From Pontibacter sp. FD36 (lineage in GTDB: Bacteria > Bacteroidota > Bacteroidia > Cytophagales > Hymenobacteraceae), in the NCBI RefSeq assembly GCF_015686655.1, contig NZ_JADPMP010000001.1, positions 124,001 through 188,000 of the forward strand: DNA of 64,000 nt, written 5' to 3'. A program made the position numbers and the translations under genes. The notes under the pieces were generated by a model, which was not told the origin of the DNA, searched no databases, and saw only the letters and a list, made by a program, of their open reading frames with translations. This document shows, one piece after another, positions 35,201 to 43,800 of this stretch. Each line of letters starts with the position of its first letter. Position 1 is the first letter of the stretch.

Positions 35201-35445
35201 ACCTGCTGTGTGATATAACCCAGAAACGAAATCTCCAGGGTGTCGGCAGCCGGGGGAGGGGCTAGTGTAAAGTGCCCCTCGGGGTCAGTGGCGGTGGCGG
35301 TGTTAGTGCCCAGCAGGCGCACCGTGGCACCGGGGAGCGGGTGGTTGCCGGGAGAGGCGACCACACGCCCCTGCAGCCGCTCCTGCCCCAGAGCGGGGAG
35401 CGTAATGCAAAACAGCAGGAAAGCGATTAGTAGTTTTGGTTGCAT
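32254..35445 (-). CDS. SusC/RagA-family TonB-dependent outer-membrane transporter
   Basis: A protein of 1063 residues. It has a signal peptide (residues 1-20), a carboxypeptidase-regulatory-like domain (about 23-95: RLQGRVVASPGNHPLPGATVRLLG...), and a plug domain (about 105-225) with the SusC signature NPKVNIRGISTIYGNAEPLIILDNFPYEG and AAAASIWGARAGNGVIVITTKKG. A large beta-barrel follows to the end at GFRVGF. It imports a ligand, captured by SusD, with energy from TonB. It is in one operon with the SusD gene and probably with the thioredoxin-like gene 29 bp upstream. Confidence 0.95.
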   Translation of the reverse strand: MQPKLLIAFLLFCITLPALGQERLQGRVVASPGNHPLPGATVRLLGTNTATATDPEGHFTLAPPPAADTLEISFLGYITQQVPLKPPIHGEMTIALRENSQSLGEVLVSTGYERLAPERVTGSFTQVERELLDRSVSPGILDRLKGVTSGLNFDERVRNNPKVNIRGISTIYGNAEPLIILDNFPYEGSLIAINPNDVESITVLKDAAAASIWGARAGNGVIVITTKKGRLQQPMRVNVNANVSVLQKPDFSQVPMMAPADFIGVERFLFGRGFYNSQENSPARTLLSPAVELMILHRKGQLTDAQLEEALQGLATHDVRDDFQRHLYDTGVNQQYALNLSGGGERMSYYLAGGYDAATGQLGDPNHRISLRADNSYTPTKRLTLHTGINLAQGTRRFGRPAFSDISLDQSKRLYPYARLADEQGNPVVLPRDYRQDYAASAASSGLLNWEYVPLRDADGIDHTIEQQQAIVTVGVDVDLFKGLTFIGKYQYAHNQDLNTNLQTSEAYGTRNLINRFTQVNPDGTLSFPVPRGSIIDTWHGQFRSHNGRGQLRYDLSAGKHELSAMAGAEGQTQRSTGQQFRAYGYDERVGTSVPVDNMTQFPLSFNPAARGRIQNNTGFSERNQRFTSYYANATYTYDSRYVATASARKDASNLFGVNSNQRGVPLWSAGLAWNAHREDFFSLPWLEYLKARTSFGYNGNLDNNLTALATISSVSGNLNGGPYAVVRTYPNPDLRWEKAATWNMGLDFRLKNERLHGTLDYYIKKGTDLIGDALVDPTAGVISSRIRRNVASMKGNGVDLSLTGKVLDRGLNWSSTLLFNYNRSEVTRYEHTTASGSTFINSGLSVTPVEGRPPHSIYSYAWQGLDPQTGDPQGLVEGELSKDYTAITRHTQLEELVYHGPALPPVFGSFLNTFRYKGVTLSGNISYRFGYYFRRPSIHYNNLFQGWVSHPDFAHRWQQPGDEQRTSVPSMVYPNNVNRDTFYANSAALVEKGDHIRLQDINLTVDVLQPSDSWRMVQHVQLYAVARDLGILWRANKHGLDPDHAHYMTPPPTLSMGFRVGF

Positions 35446-35474
35446 ACAGGATTGATTTTTAGGTTTGGAAATAC

Positions 35475-36785
35475 TTATTGGATGATGAGCACCTGGAACG
35501 GACGCTTTTTCTTCTGCAGCTGGAGGCCATAAGCCGCCAGCCGGGTGTTCAGCCGGCTGATGTCCTGCAGGTCCCCTTCCGACAGCTGGAGATCGATAGG
35601 GTAGGTGATGCCTGTTCTGTCGAGCACCGGAAGGTCCGGAATATGCTTGTTGAGAAAAACCACCAGCCTGTTGACCGACTCGTTGCGCATGTACTTGTCC
35701 GGGTCGCTGACGTCGGTGAAGTTGTGGCCGGACTCACCCCCCGAAGACCGCGGCACTGCCGCTCGGCCCAGTAGGGTCAGCTCCCAGCAGTCGATGCGCT
35801 TTTTGCGGACGCTGGCCTGTAGGCCGAAGAGCCGCTCCAGGTCCTGCTGCATAAAGGTGTAGAGCTTGTCGGAGAGGGCGGCGGGCAGCAACATTTCGTA
35901 GCAGTAGTTCTTGTGCTGGCGCTCTTCCACCAGATTGTGCACCTGGTGGGCGCGGGCCTTGTCGCTGGCCAGGAAAATCTGCTTCTCCGAGAAGTAGGAG
36001 GGCAGGCCACAGGAAGCCCGGAGGAGTTGCGCTACGGAGGCATTCACGATCTGCAGGCGTAGGGTGGAGTCTGTCTTCACCTTGCCGGAGCCGCCGCCTA
36101 GCCCGGGCACATATGGAGTGAGAATGGAGCGGTAGCGGGGGAAAGGGGAGCCACCATTTCCCTCGTGGAAGAGCGGTTTGCTGTGGTCATGATCCATGAC
36201 ATCTTTCTTATGGTCCTTGAAGTGGCCTTCCTGCCCGCGCAGGAGGCGGCGTACCGTTGCGGGTGTTGCGTCGTACGGACCGGTCTGGGCAAGCAGCCTG
36301 CCCTCCGGGCTGATCCACACGAGATGGGGCACAGCATTGTAAGGGAAGAGCTCCTCCAGTTGCTGGTTGTTTAGCACGATCGGCAGCTTCATGCGCCGCC
36401 CGATAGGGTTGTTGGCGAGGAAGGCCTCCACCTCTTCCCGTTTCTGGGAGGTGACGGTGATCACCTGCAGGCTATCGCCAAAGGTCTGTTGCAGAGCCTC
36501 CAGCCTGGGGAGCGCCAGCAGGCTGGAACCGCATGTGGTGGCCCAGAACTGCAGCAGCACGACCCTGCCGCGGAAGTCGGAAAGGCTGGCTGTGCCGGAT
36601 GGGTTGTGAAGCAGGGTGCTGAGGGTCACGTCGGGTACCTGCTCCCCTGTCTCCAGTTCGGCGGCAGCGTGCTCCTGTGCCTGTCCCCGAACGGTTTGGG
36701 AAAGCAGCAGCGCCATCAGGGCGAAAGCCAGGCAACACGCATGATGGATAGTTATTCTATTTAAAAACTGTTTTATTAACGGCAT
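35475..36785 (-). CDS. Secreted TlpA-like thioredoxin-fold protein lacking the second Cys
   Basis: A protein of 436 residues with an N-terminal signal peptide (about residues 15-36). The thioredoxin-like domain (about 48-190) shows GEQVPDVTLSTLL, FRGRVVLLQFWATTCGSSLLALPRLE, and a cis-Pro NAVPHLVWI. The active site is C85-G-S-S instead of CxxC, so it cannot form the usual intramolecular disulfide. Residues 200-436 are not recognised and contain a His-rich linker. It precedes the SusC gene by 29 bp on the same strand. SusC/SusD with a TlpA-like protein is a known arrangement in Bacteroidota, but the purpose is unclear. Confidence 0.8.
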   Translation of the reverse strand: MPLIKQFLNRITIHHACCLAFALMALLLSQTVRGQAQEHAAAELETGEQVPDVTLSTLLHNPSGTASLSDFRGRVVLLQFWATTCGSSLLALPRLEALQQTFGDSLQVITVTSQKREEVEAFLANNPIGRRMKLPIVLNNQQLEELFPYNAVPHLVWISPEGRLLAQTGPYDATPATVRRLLRGQEGHFKDHKKDVMDHDHSKPLFHEGNGGSPFPRYRSILTPYVPGLGGGSGKVKTDSTLRLQIVNASVAQLLRASCGLPSYFSEKQIFLASDKARAHQVHNLVEERQHKNYCYEMLLPAALSDKLYTFMQQDLERLFGLQASVRKKRIDCWELTLLGRAAVPRSSGGESGHNFTDVSDPDKYMRNESVNRLVVFLNKHIPDLPVLDRTGITYPIDLQLSEGDLQDISRLNTRLAAYGLQLQKKKRPFQVLIIQ

Positions 36786-37276
36786 GTATTAGTGTTTAAA
36801 GGTTTAATTGATGTGTAAGGCCACAGGTGGCCACTGGGCTTTTCTCCGCCTAGTGGCCTGAGAGAAGGTAGCTGACAGGGAGCAGGAAGAGGAGAGGCGG
36901 GGGCGACCGGCGCGAGCGAGGGACGGTAGACTTCGCTCACGGGCGACTGCGGTTACTCACCTTAAAACTATTCTATAACCTATAGAGCAGCCGCCCCCTG
37001 CACAGCCGGACAGTGCCGGGCGCCCCGGCCTCCCCTAGTGTAGCATTGGATCGCGGCGGCAGCGGCAGAGTATGACCGCTGCCGAGGCAACAATTGATTC
37101 TGTAAGCTGGTCCGGGCGGTGTGTCTGCGGACCGCCAGCAACTGATCGGAGGGCAGCCTGCAGGAAAAGTATAGGCATAGGAAGCCCCGGAAGCCATTTT
37201 TGTGGTTTCATATAAGTGTAAATCAGGATGTAACAATTATTTAGCCGCTAGTGCGGGTGGATCTGTAGGAAACTTT
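36786..37276. other. 491-bp stretch; GC-rich, short inverted repeats, one doubtful small ORF
   Basis: A GGCCACT/AGTGGCC inverted repeat lies at 36829-36858. On the minus strand, ATG 37211 opens a 58-codon frame (MKPQKWLPGLPMPILFLQAA...) that looks like a signal peptide but has no family. An overlapping longer frame runs from 37236 to 36973. Neither is convincing as a gene, but a small secreted peptide would fit the neighbourhood. Confidence 0.35.
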
Positions 37277-37645
37277 CTAATCAGGCGGACAGACAAGCAG
37301 CATCCAGTTGGCAGACACGTTGGTGTGCAGGGATTCCAGAGCCTCGGCCAACGAGGCTTTTTCTGGACAGGTCGTTTTGTTGCTTAACTGCGGCGTGGAG
37401 CCGGTTTTCTCGGGCATGTCATGCAGTTGATATAGAGCTGAAACAAGCGTTTTAAGATCTTCATAAAAGGTAATCAGTTCGGTGTTATGAATACAGGAGG
37501 ACTTGCTGTCCTTCAGGGCCAGGATAAACCACTTCCAGAGGCGTTGCTGCGCTTCGTGCTGCGGGTAGCGGGCGCAGAAGTCCAGCAGGGCCTGGTCGGG
37601 CTCGGAGAGTTTGAATTCAGGTAAGGTGTAGGGTATAGAGTTCAT
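37277..37645 (-). CDS. Hypothetical protein
   Basis: A soluble protein of 122 residues with no signal peptide. It has a charged, mostly helical pattern (PDQALLDFCARYPQHEAQQRLWKWFILALKDS near residues 16-48) and three cysteines. I do not recognise the family. It lies on the same strand as the thioredoxin-like/SusC/SusD genes but about 490 bp upstream of them, so it could be the first gene of that unit or separate. A regulator or small adaptor is possible. Confidence 0.55.
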   Translation of the reverse strand: MNSIPYTLPEFKLSEPDQALLDFCARYPQHEAQQRLWKWFILALKDSKSSCIHNTELITFYEDLKTLVSALYQLHDMPEKTGSTPQLSNKTTCPEKASLAEALESLHTNVSANWMLLVCPPD

Positions 37646-38226
37646 GATGGGAATGGGAAAAATTGGAAAATAGAGTTCCTGCCAGCCGCTTAGCAGCGCT
37701 GGTCATGCCGGGGAGGGAAAGGGAAGGTCTGCCTACAACACGTGCTAGCTGGTGTTAGAGAGGCAGCAACGGGAAGGAATCAGCTCACTCAGGTGGTGAA
37801 ATGAGGAGCACCCAGCCGGAGGAAGGACTCCGGTGTGCACATACGCGCTGTATGGTGCTGTTGACTTTCTGATTCATTACTCTGGCTATAAAGTGCAGTT
37901 GAATAATGAATCCTGGAAGAGGGGAATCGCTAACAGAAATAAGCGATAGCAATGGAACCCACTCCGTATGATGCGGAAACCTGTAGGAGGGTTGTTGGCA
38001 CATACAAGAGCGGGCCCATCACTATCGCAAAGATAGTAAATGGGCAACTACTCCTGCATCTTGCACCAACAGAAAGTTTCCTACATTTTCCGCGCAAGAC
38101 TCAGAACCCAATTGCCTGGATTTCTAATCCTAGATGTTGTTCTAAAAGCTAAGATAGTATATAGATTTCATATATCAAAATATTTTGGAACCATAGTATA
38201 AAAATACCATCCTCTTTATTGTCTGG
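37646..38226. other. 581-bp stretch without a recognisable gene
   Basis: No convincing gene on either strand. The right part (38140-38226) is AT-rich and probably carries the promoter of the next gene. Confidence 0.5.
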
Positions 38227-38733
38227 ATGGGAAAAGAAATCAAAATCACTCCTACTGACCAGTATATTATTGATAAGGTTAGAGTACTTCGACTTGAGAA
38301 AGAAGTATCTCAAAAAAAGCTTTCAGAAATTATAAGTCCATCTGGTGACAATTCAGCTATTGGGAAAATTGAAAGTGTCTCTACAACCCATAAATATACC
38401 GATCATCAGCTCAATATAATCGCTAACTACTTTGGCTGTACAGTCTATGACTTCTACCCGGCTGAGATACTGGATGACACGCCCCAGGTGAAGACCAGAG
38501 TGCCAATCCCTAAAGGGCTGGGGCCAACGGGTATTATTAATGCTTTGCTTGAGGAGGGAAAGTTTTTCAGTGTGCCGCAGACAATCAGGAAGACTACCGA
38601 TTACTGTAATGAATACTTCAAAGAAAGCAGGCCTGTGACGGACTACACTGCTATCTTAGAGAGAGCAGTTGAAAAAGGAAGCTTGAAGAAGGTGGAGCTC
38701 GAAAGTGGTAACGTGCGGTATCAGCAGGTATAA
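38227..38733 (+). CDS. XRE-type helix-turn-helix protein
   Basis: A protein of 168 residues. The helix-turn-helix lies at about residues 12-75 (IIDKVRVLRLEKEVSQKKLSEIISPSGDNSAIGKIES...KYTDHQLNIIANYFGCTVYDFYP), of Cro/CI type. The C-terminal 80 residues are not assigned but resemble a small helical module (GLGPTGIINALLEEGKFF...). Its neighbour downstream has the same layout, so the two may be old duplicates. No operator was identified. Confidence 0.8.
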   Translation: MGKEIKITPTDQYIIDKVRVLRLEKEVSQKKLSEIISPSGDNSAIGKIESVSTTHKYTDHQLNIIANYFGCTVYDFYPAEILDDTPQVKTRVPIPKGLGPTGIINALLEEGKFFSVPQTIRKTTDYCNEYFKESRPVTDYTAILERAVEKGSLKKVELESGNVRYQQV

Positions 38734-38817
38734 CTATTTAAATTTGCCTTTTCAAAAACATCTTGAAATGTCGTAATTAGAGATGTGAAAAAAGAAAAGC
38801 CGACAGGAATCCTAACA

Positions 38818-39429
38818 ATGCCTGTATCATCGATTGAGTTCGATAAAACCTACCGCGTGAGGCAGAAGCGGCTTGAAATGGGCTACACCGCCCGGGAGCT
38901 TTCGTTTCTGTTGGGCTATCACCCCCTATATGTTAGGAACGTGGAAGACCCAACTTCCACAAAAAAGTATAACGCCGCTGAGACCAACTACCTGCGGCAG
39001 ATTTTTGAGTGCCCGCTGTCTGACCTGATGCCGGGTAAAATCGAGGAGCCGTTCTTCCATATCCAGGTAGAGCATGACCTTAATCCCGAGTCAAATAACA
39101 AGAGCTATACTATATCTTTTCTGAAAGAAGGAGGCAAGGAACATTTTCTAACCTTTGAGGAGGAACCTGCCAATTTTGAATTGCCGTTGAAAAGTGCGGC
39201 CACACAAGAGGAAGTGCAGCAGTTTGTAAATGCACTGTTTGCTAATAACTATTTTGATAAGCCCCGAACAAGGCTGGAGGTTTTCAAGCTGTGTCAGGAA
39301 AAATTCGGAGCTCCTTTGAGGCCTGCATTTGTTGCAGATGCATTAGGGTTTTATACTGGGAAACGGAAAGCGCCCAGATTGGTAAAGGGGAAGAATGAGA
39401 GTTCGAGGGATGTGTTTGTAAAAGAGTGA
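38818..39429 (+). CDS. XRE-like helix-turn-helix protein, paralogue of the upstream gene
   Basis: A protein of 203 residues from ATG 38818, which is preceded by AGGA at a good distance; GTG 38785 would add 11 residues. The N-terminal part (TYRVRQKRLEMGYTARELSFLLGYHPLYVRNVEDP) is a helix-turn-helix with YLRQIFECPLSDLMPG where the upstream protein has IIANYFGCTVYDFYP. The C-terminal part (near residues 135-185: EEVQQFVNALFANNYFDKPRTRLEVFKLC) matches the GIINALLEEGKFFSVPQTIRKTTDYC part of its neighbour. It lies 84 bp downstream on the same strand and is probably co-transcribed. The target is unknown. Confidence 0.72.
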   Translation: MPVSSIEFDKTYRVRQKRLEMGYTARELSFLLGYHPLYVRNVEDPTSTKKYNAAETNYLRQIFECPLSDLMPGKIEEPFFHIQVEHDLNPESNNKSYTISFLKEGGKEHFLTFEEEPANFELPLKSAATQEEVQQFVNALFANNYFDKPRTRLEVFKLCQEKFGAPLRPAFVADALGFYTGKRKAPRLVKGKNESSRDVFVKE

Positions 39430-39923
39430 CTTGGTAAGATCGCCTTCACAGCTCTTAAAATTATGAATACTTCCACCAGGTAATCAGTAGGGTTAACTTC
39501 TAAAAGAATGCGCTGTATTGGTTTGAATTCCAGAAAGCCTTCAATTGAGAGTTAATTACATGAGTTCTTGCGCTATCCTAAGTGCTGATATTCAAAGGGA
39601 GCAGAAAGCTAGTAATTTTAGGTTTTGGTCAAGTCAAAAGCATTGTTGGTGTAATATTTTCGCAGTCATAACAACGTTTTGCTACTTTAATGTGCAGAAG
39701 AGGGAACACTTATTATTTTGTTGAATTTATACTGAAGCAGTGGAAATAGACTAACGCTTTGAACGATTGTGGAGTAACTGTTAATCTCTTAACTGAAAAG
39801 AAACATACTTCCATTAATTGCTTATTCCATCAACACGAAGCAATGACTTGAATAAACAATAGAGATATGCATTGTTTTTAATGATTAACCCCTATTCGTA
39901 TCTACTTAAACAAACTTTGTCTT
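39430..39923. other. 494-bp stretch without a recognisable gene
   Basis: AT-rich DNA with many stop codons in all frames. AAACTTTG at 39911-39918, shortly before ATG 39924, is a weak match to the -7 box. Confidence 0.45.
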
Positions 39924-40334
39924 ATGAAAAGAATTCTTTTAGCATTTGGCCTTATATGTAGCTTGTCTTGTATCAAGGCTGTGGCGCAGGATACGCTTAC
40001 TGTTGCCGTGCCCAAGAATATTGCACAAACCATTTTAGCGAAACTGGACCATGAAGTTGATTTGAACGAAGCACAGGAGAAAAAAGTATATGCCATTCTG
40101 CTGGAGCGTTCAGAGAAGTTCAGTCAAATCAAGCAAAGCAGCAAGTCAAATAAATACTCCAAATCTAACTTTCGACAAGTAAACGAGCAAGCTCATAGCA
40201 AGTTTAAGCAGGTGCTGACATCTGATCAACTTGAGAAGCTTAAGCGGTTACGAGATGAGACGCAGCTGCAAAGAAAAGCTCTCCGGGAGGAAGACATATA
40301 TAAGTCTGTACAAGACATTGAGTTGGATTTTTAA
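39924..40334 (+). CDS. Periplasmic Spy/CpxP-like protein
   Basis: A protein of 136 residues with a signal peptide (residues 1-22, cleavage after AVAQ). The mature part is helical and contains two LTxxQ-like motifs, LNEAQEKKVYAIL (near residues 47-59) and LTSDQLEKLKRLRD (near residues 98-111), as in Spy and CpxP, which are periplasmic chaperones or stress sensors. It lies 11 bp before a lipoprotein gene. The family match is by motif and length only. Confidence 0.65.
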   Translation: MKRILLAFGLICSLSCIKAVAQDTLTVAVPKNIAQTILAKLDHEVDLNEAQEKKVYAILLERSEKFSQIKQSSKSNKYSKSNFRQVNEQAHSKFKQVLTSDQLEKLKRLRDETQLQRKALREEDIYKSVQDIELDF

Positions 40335-40345
40335 ACAGCAATAAT

Positions 40346-40870
40346 ATGAAGACATTAATTATAAAATTGTCCTTACTAGTGCTGTGCATCTCGCTTCTTG
40401 CCTGCAAAAAAGATAAAGAAGAAGTAATGCCAGACTATAGTATGACTGGTTCTAATACCTTTGCTGCATTTGTGAATGGTCAGCTATGGGTGCCGAAGGG
40501 ACGACCGAGTACATTTCAGCCCAATCTACAACTGATTTATGATCCTAACTATAATGGAGGATCTTTTGATATTAGAGCTTACCGAGTTAATGAGAACTCA
40601 AATACCCACGAACTAATAGCAATGAATATTTCTCAGGTGGATCGTACAGGCCTCTACAATCTTGGAAACCGGCAGGAAGGGAGGGTTCTTTATGAATCAA
40701 ATAAGTGCATTTATGAAGGAGATGAAGGGGAAGTAGAAGGTGTGCTGGAAATAACTAAGCTCGATCTGCAGAACGGCATTATTGCAGGTAAGTTTGAGTT
40801 CACGCTTATAAAAACAGATTGTGATACCGTCAGAGTTACTGAGGGCCGGTTCGATAAAAAAATCTTCTAA
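40346..40870 (+). CDS. Hypothetical lipoprotein
   Basis: A protein of 174 residues. The lipobox SLLAC (Cys20) is followed by Lys residues, so it is probably anchored in the membrane. The mature part starts with FAAFVNGQLWVPKG, a motif seen in DUF6252-like Bacteroidota lipoproteins, and is mostly beta strand. Two cysteines near residues 118 and 160 could form a disulfide. The function is unknown. It probably belongs to a unit with the Spy-like gene before it and the secreted lipase-like gene 25 bp after it. Confidence 0.7.
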   Translation: MKTLIIKLSLLVLCISLLACKKDKEEVMPDYSMTGSNTFAAFVNGQLWVPKGRPSTFQPNLQLIYDPNYNGGSFDIRAYRVNENSNTHELIAMNISQVDRTGLYNLGNRQEGRVLYESNKCIYEGDEGEVEGVLEITKLDLQNGIIAGKFEFTLIKTDCDTVRVTEGRFDKKIF

Positions 40871-40895
40871 AACCAGGTACTAAATCCTTGATTTC

Positions 40896-43800
40896 ATGAA
40901 AACACAACTACCCTTCTTTAGAGGGCTGGCATCGCTTTGCCTTTTGCTGACCCTTATGTCCCATAGTCTGCAGGCACAAAACACTGTAACTATAGGGGCA
41001 GGTACCGACTGGACTGATGTGATGCTCTACCGGAATGATCAGAACACAAGCATTGCAAACACCAACTACCATAACCAGGCCAGGAACCTAGCCAGTGCTT
41101 GGACCAGCAATGGCTTCCCAACCTATTGGCGCACGCTTTTTAGGTTCAACTTGAATAGTATTCCTCCGGGAGCAGTAATTCAGAATGCGACGCTTTATTT
41201 GTACAGTGATCCCACGGCAACCGGCAGTTCTGGAACAACTAATAACCAGTTGAGCGGCTCAAATGCAGTGTATTTTGAAAAGGTCAATTCTAACTGGGGC
41301 GAGACCAGTGTTACTTGGAATAATCAGCCTGCCACCACTACAAGCGGGCGTATCTGGCAGCAGCCTTCCACCTTCACAACCGAGAATATACAGGTAAACC
41401 TTACCTCTTTTGTGCAGGACTGGGTTAGTAGCCCCTCTACAAACTACGGCATGAGGATGGCTCTGGAGCATGAGCAGTACTTCCGTGGCAGGGCCTATGC
41501 AAGTGAAGACCACACCAATACAGCTATCCGACCTAAGCTGATTATCACCTATTCAACCTCTTCCAGTGATCCGGTTGCCGATGAAATAAATAATATTTTT
41601 GCCCTTCTGGATAAGACACAGGTGCCCACAGGCTTCTTGTCGGACTATGGCAGAGAGTTTCTTCCTCTGGATGTATTCAATGGTATACTGACAGATAGCA
41701 ACAGGGTTAATATAGATGCCTGGAGGTGGAGTTATGCATCGTTGTATAGCTCCCGAATCTACGGTGCCAATTCACTTCCTACGCTTGCCACTGTAAATAA
41801 CGCCATTAAGAATGTGCAAAGTAGCTCTGGGGCTATACCTGTCGTAATGGCGCATGCCAACTATGCATATATCAAACCAGATGCCTTTAGCAACAACCTG
41901 CTTAAAGTGGAAAATAATCAGCTCAGGGACGTGATGGGAAGAACGCAGAGCCCATATGCGGAAAGATCCTATTTCGCAGCTAGTCCCGTCCGCAACTCTG
42001 TTAGCAGTGGGACTGTTTCTCTGGTGTTCAAGCCGGAGATTTTCTACAATACCACGGGAAAAACCCCACAAACATTCTATATTGATTTCGCCGATGGGAG
42101 GGGATACGTAAATACGGCCTGGAATACACCTGTATCCGCAACCTATACCTCAGATGGTACGAGGCTAATTAAGATTAAAGTCTTATTCACCGATAATACT
42201 TTCTATGAGTGCTATTCGCAGATTGCAGTTTCAAACACCGGTGCATTGGCTTTCCGCTACCCAGGTGAGCCGCAACTCCCACCCCACACTATAAACGCAC
42301 GACCTGGCATCCACGACGGCGGGCAGCTCTTCATATCATTAGGGCAAAATCATACTACCATCTCTAAACCTCTAATAGTTGTGGAAGGCTATGATGCTTC
42401 TGACATAGCACCAGATTTGATACCTACTAAAGAATACAATGATTTTATTTCTTCAATTAACACACCAATCTTTAGAGTTAACAATCAGCTTTATCATGAA
42501 AGTTTTAATAACCAACTTGACTTGGCGGGTTATGATTTAATTTTCCTGAACTTCAATAACAGCCTAGATGATATTACTCGAAATGCCGCGCTGTTCGAAG
42601 AGGTTGTTAATTGGGTTAATATGCAAAAAGGCAGTGGAGGAGAAGATAATGTTGTTTTAGGCATAAGCATGGGAGGCCTCGTTGCACGCTACGGCCTGGC
42701 TAAAATGACGAAGCAAGGAGGAGCTACCCGCACCAGATTACTGATAACGCATGATAGTCCGCACAGAGGAGCCAATGTGCCCCTAGGTTTCCAGCACTTG
42801 ATTACTTCCATCCCTGATTTAAAAGTCTTGGCCGATGCAAATATTCAAGATCTTTCCCCAGCCGTAAAAGCAGGTTTTGACCTGCTATCAGCTCCCGCGT
42901 CCCAGCAGATGTTGATCCTTAGATCTGAAAATGGCAATACAATAGCTAATACATTCTTAGATAACATATATAGACCAATGGTTACTTTCAGTTCAGCAGA
43001 TCTACAGCCATCTTATCGCTTCTTAGCGACAAGCCAGGGATCGGAGTGTGGCCAGCAACTCTTTACTCCCTATACAGAGTTAGGGAGGCTTGATTCTGAA
43101 TTTTTCCTGTCACCACTACCGTGGCTTAGTAGGAAGGCCTTAAAGGCAGAGGCCGTGATCAATGCTTTGCCAGAGCAAGGAACTTCCAAAAGGATTACCT
43201 ATCTAAAAATTGGGTATGAGTATCGACGATTTTGGTTCATAAAGTGGGAAAAGAACCTATTAAATATTAGTAAAAACGCACCATCCTATGCCCTGCCTTG
43301 GGATGGCGCACCGGGCGGTACGTTTACCTTGGACGATGAGGATGATAATCCTTACAGTGTATCAGGCCCAAACATAAAATTTGGCATTTTCTTTAAACTA
43401 AAGGTAAACGGCAACATAGCAGGCGAATTTACCTTTGTCCCTACTGCAAGCGCACTGGATGTAGAGCCGACTTCTCCGGCTGTACTTACGGCCAAATACA
43501 GCGGCGGGATTAGTGTAACGGCACAGTCGGCAGCTGATGATTTTATTGCACAAGATAGGCCTTTTGCTTCCGCTCCTTATAATATTTACCATACAACATT
43601 CACCAACAGGAATGCCGAGTGGATTTTTAACGAAATGCAAAGCAGTACGAACAACACCCTGAACTGTTCGAATGAATGCGGGCCGACCGTGACTATAAGC
43701 TCAAGCAGTAATTCTGTATGTGGGGGTACTGCTTACTTTTCCGTCCCAGATTATGGCAATGGTGTGGCCTATAGCTGGTCAGTGGGGCCAGGCCTGTCCA

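Noticed and set aside
36973..37236. Gene for an 88-residue protein on the minus strand
   Set aside because: No family, odd composition, and an overlapping shorter frame is equally plausible; mentioned only as part of the intergenic stretch.
39902..40096. Small minus-strand gene opposite the Spy-like gene
   Set aside because: Antisense to a better gene with signal peptide and motifs; no support of its own.
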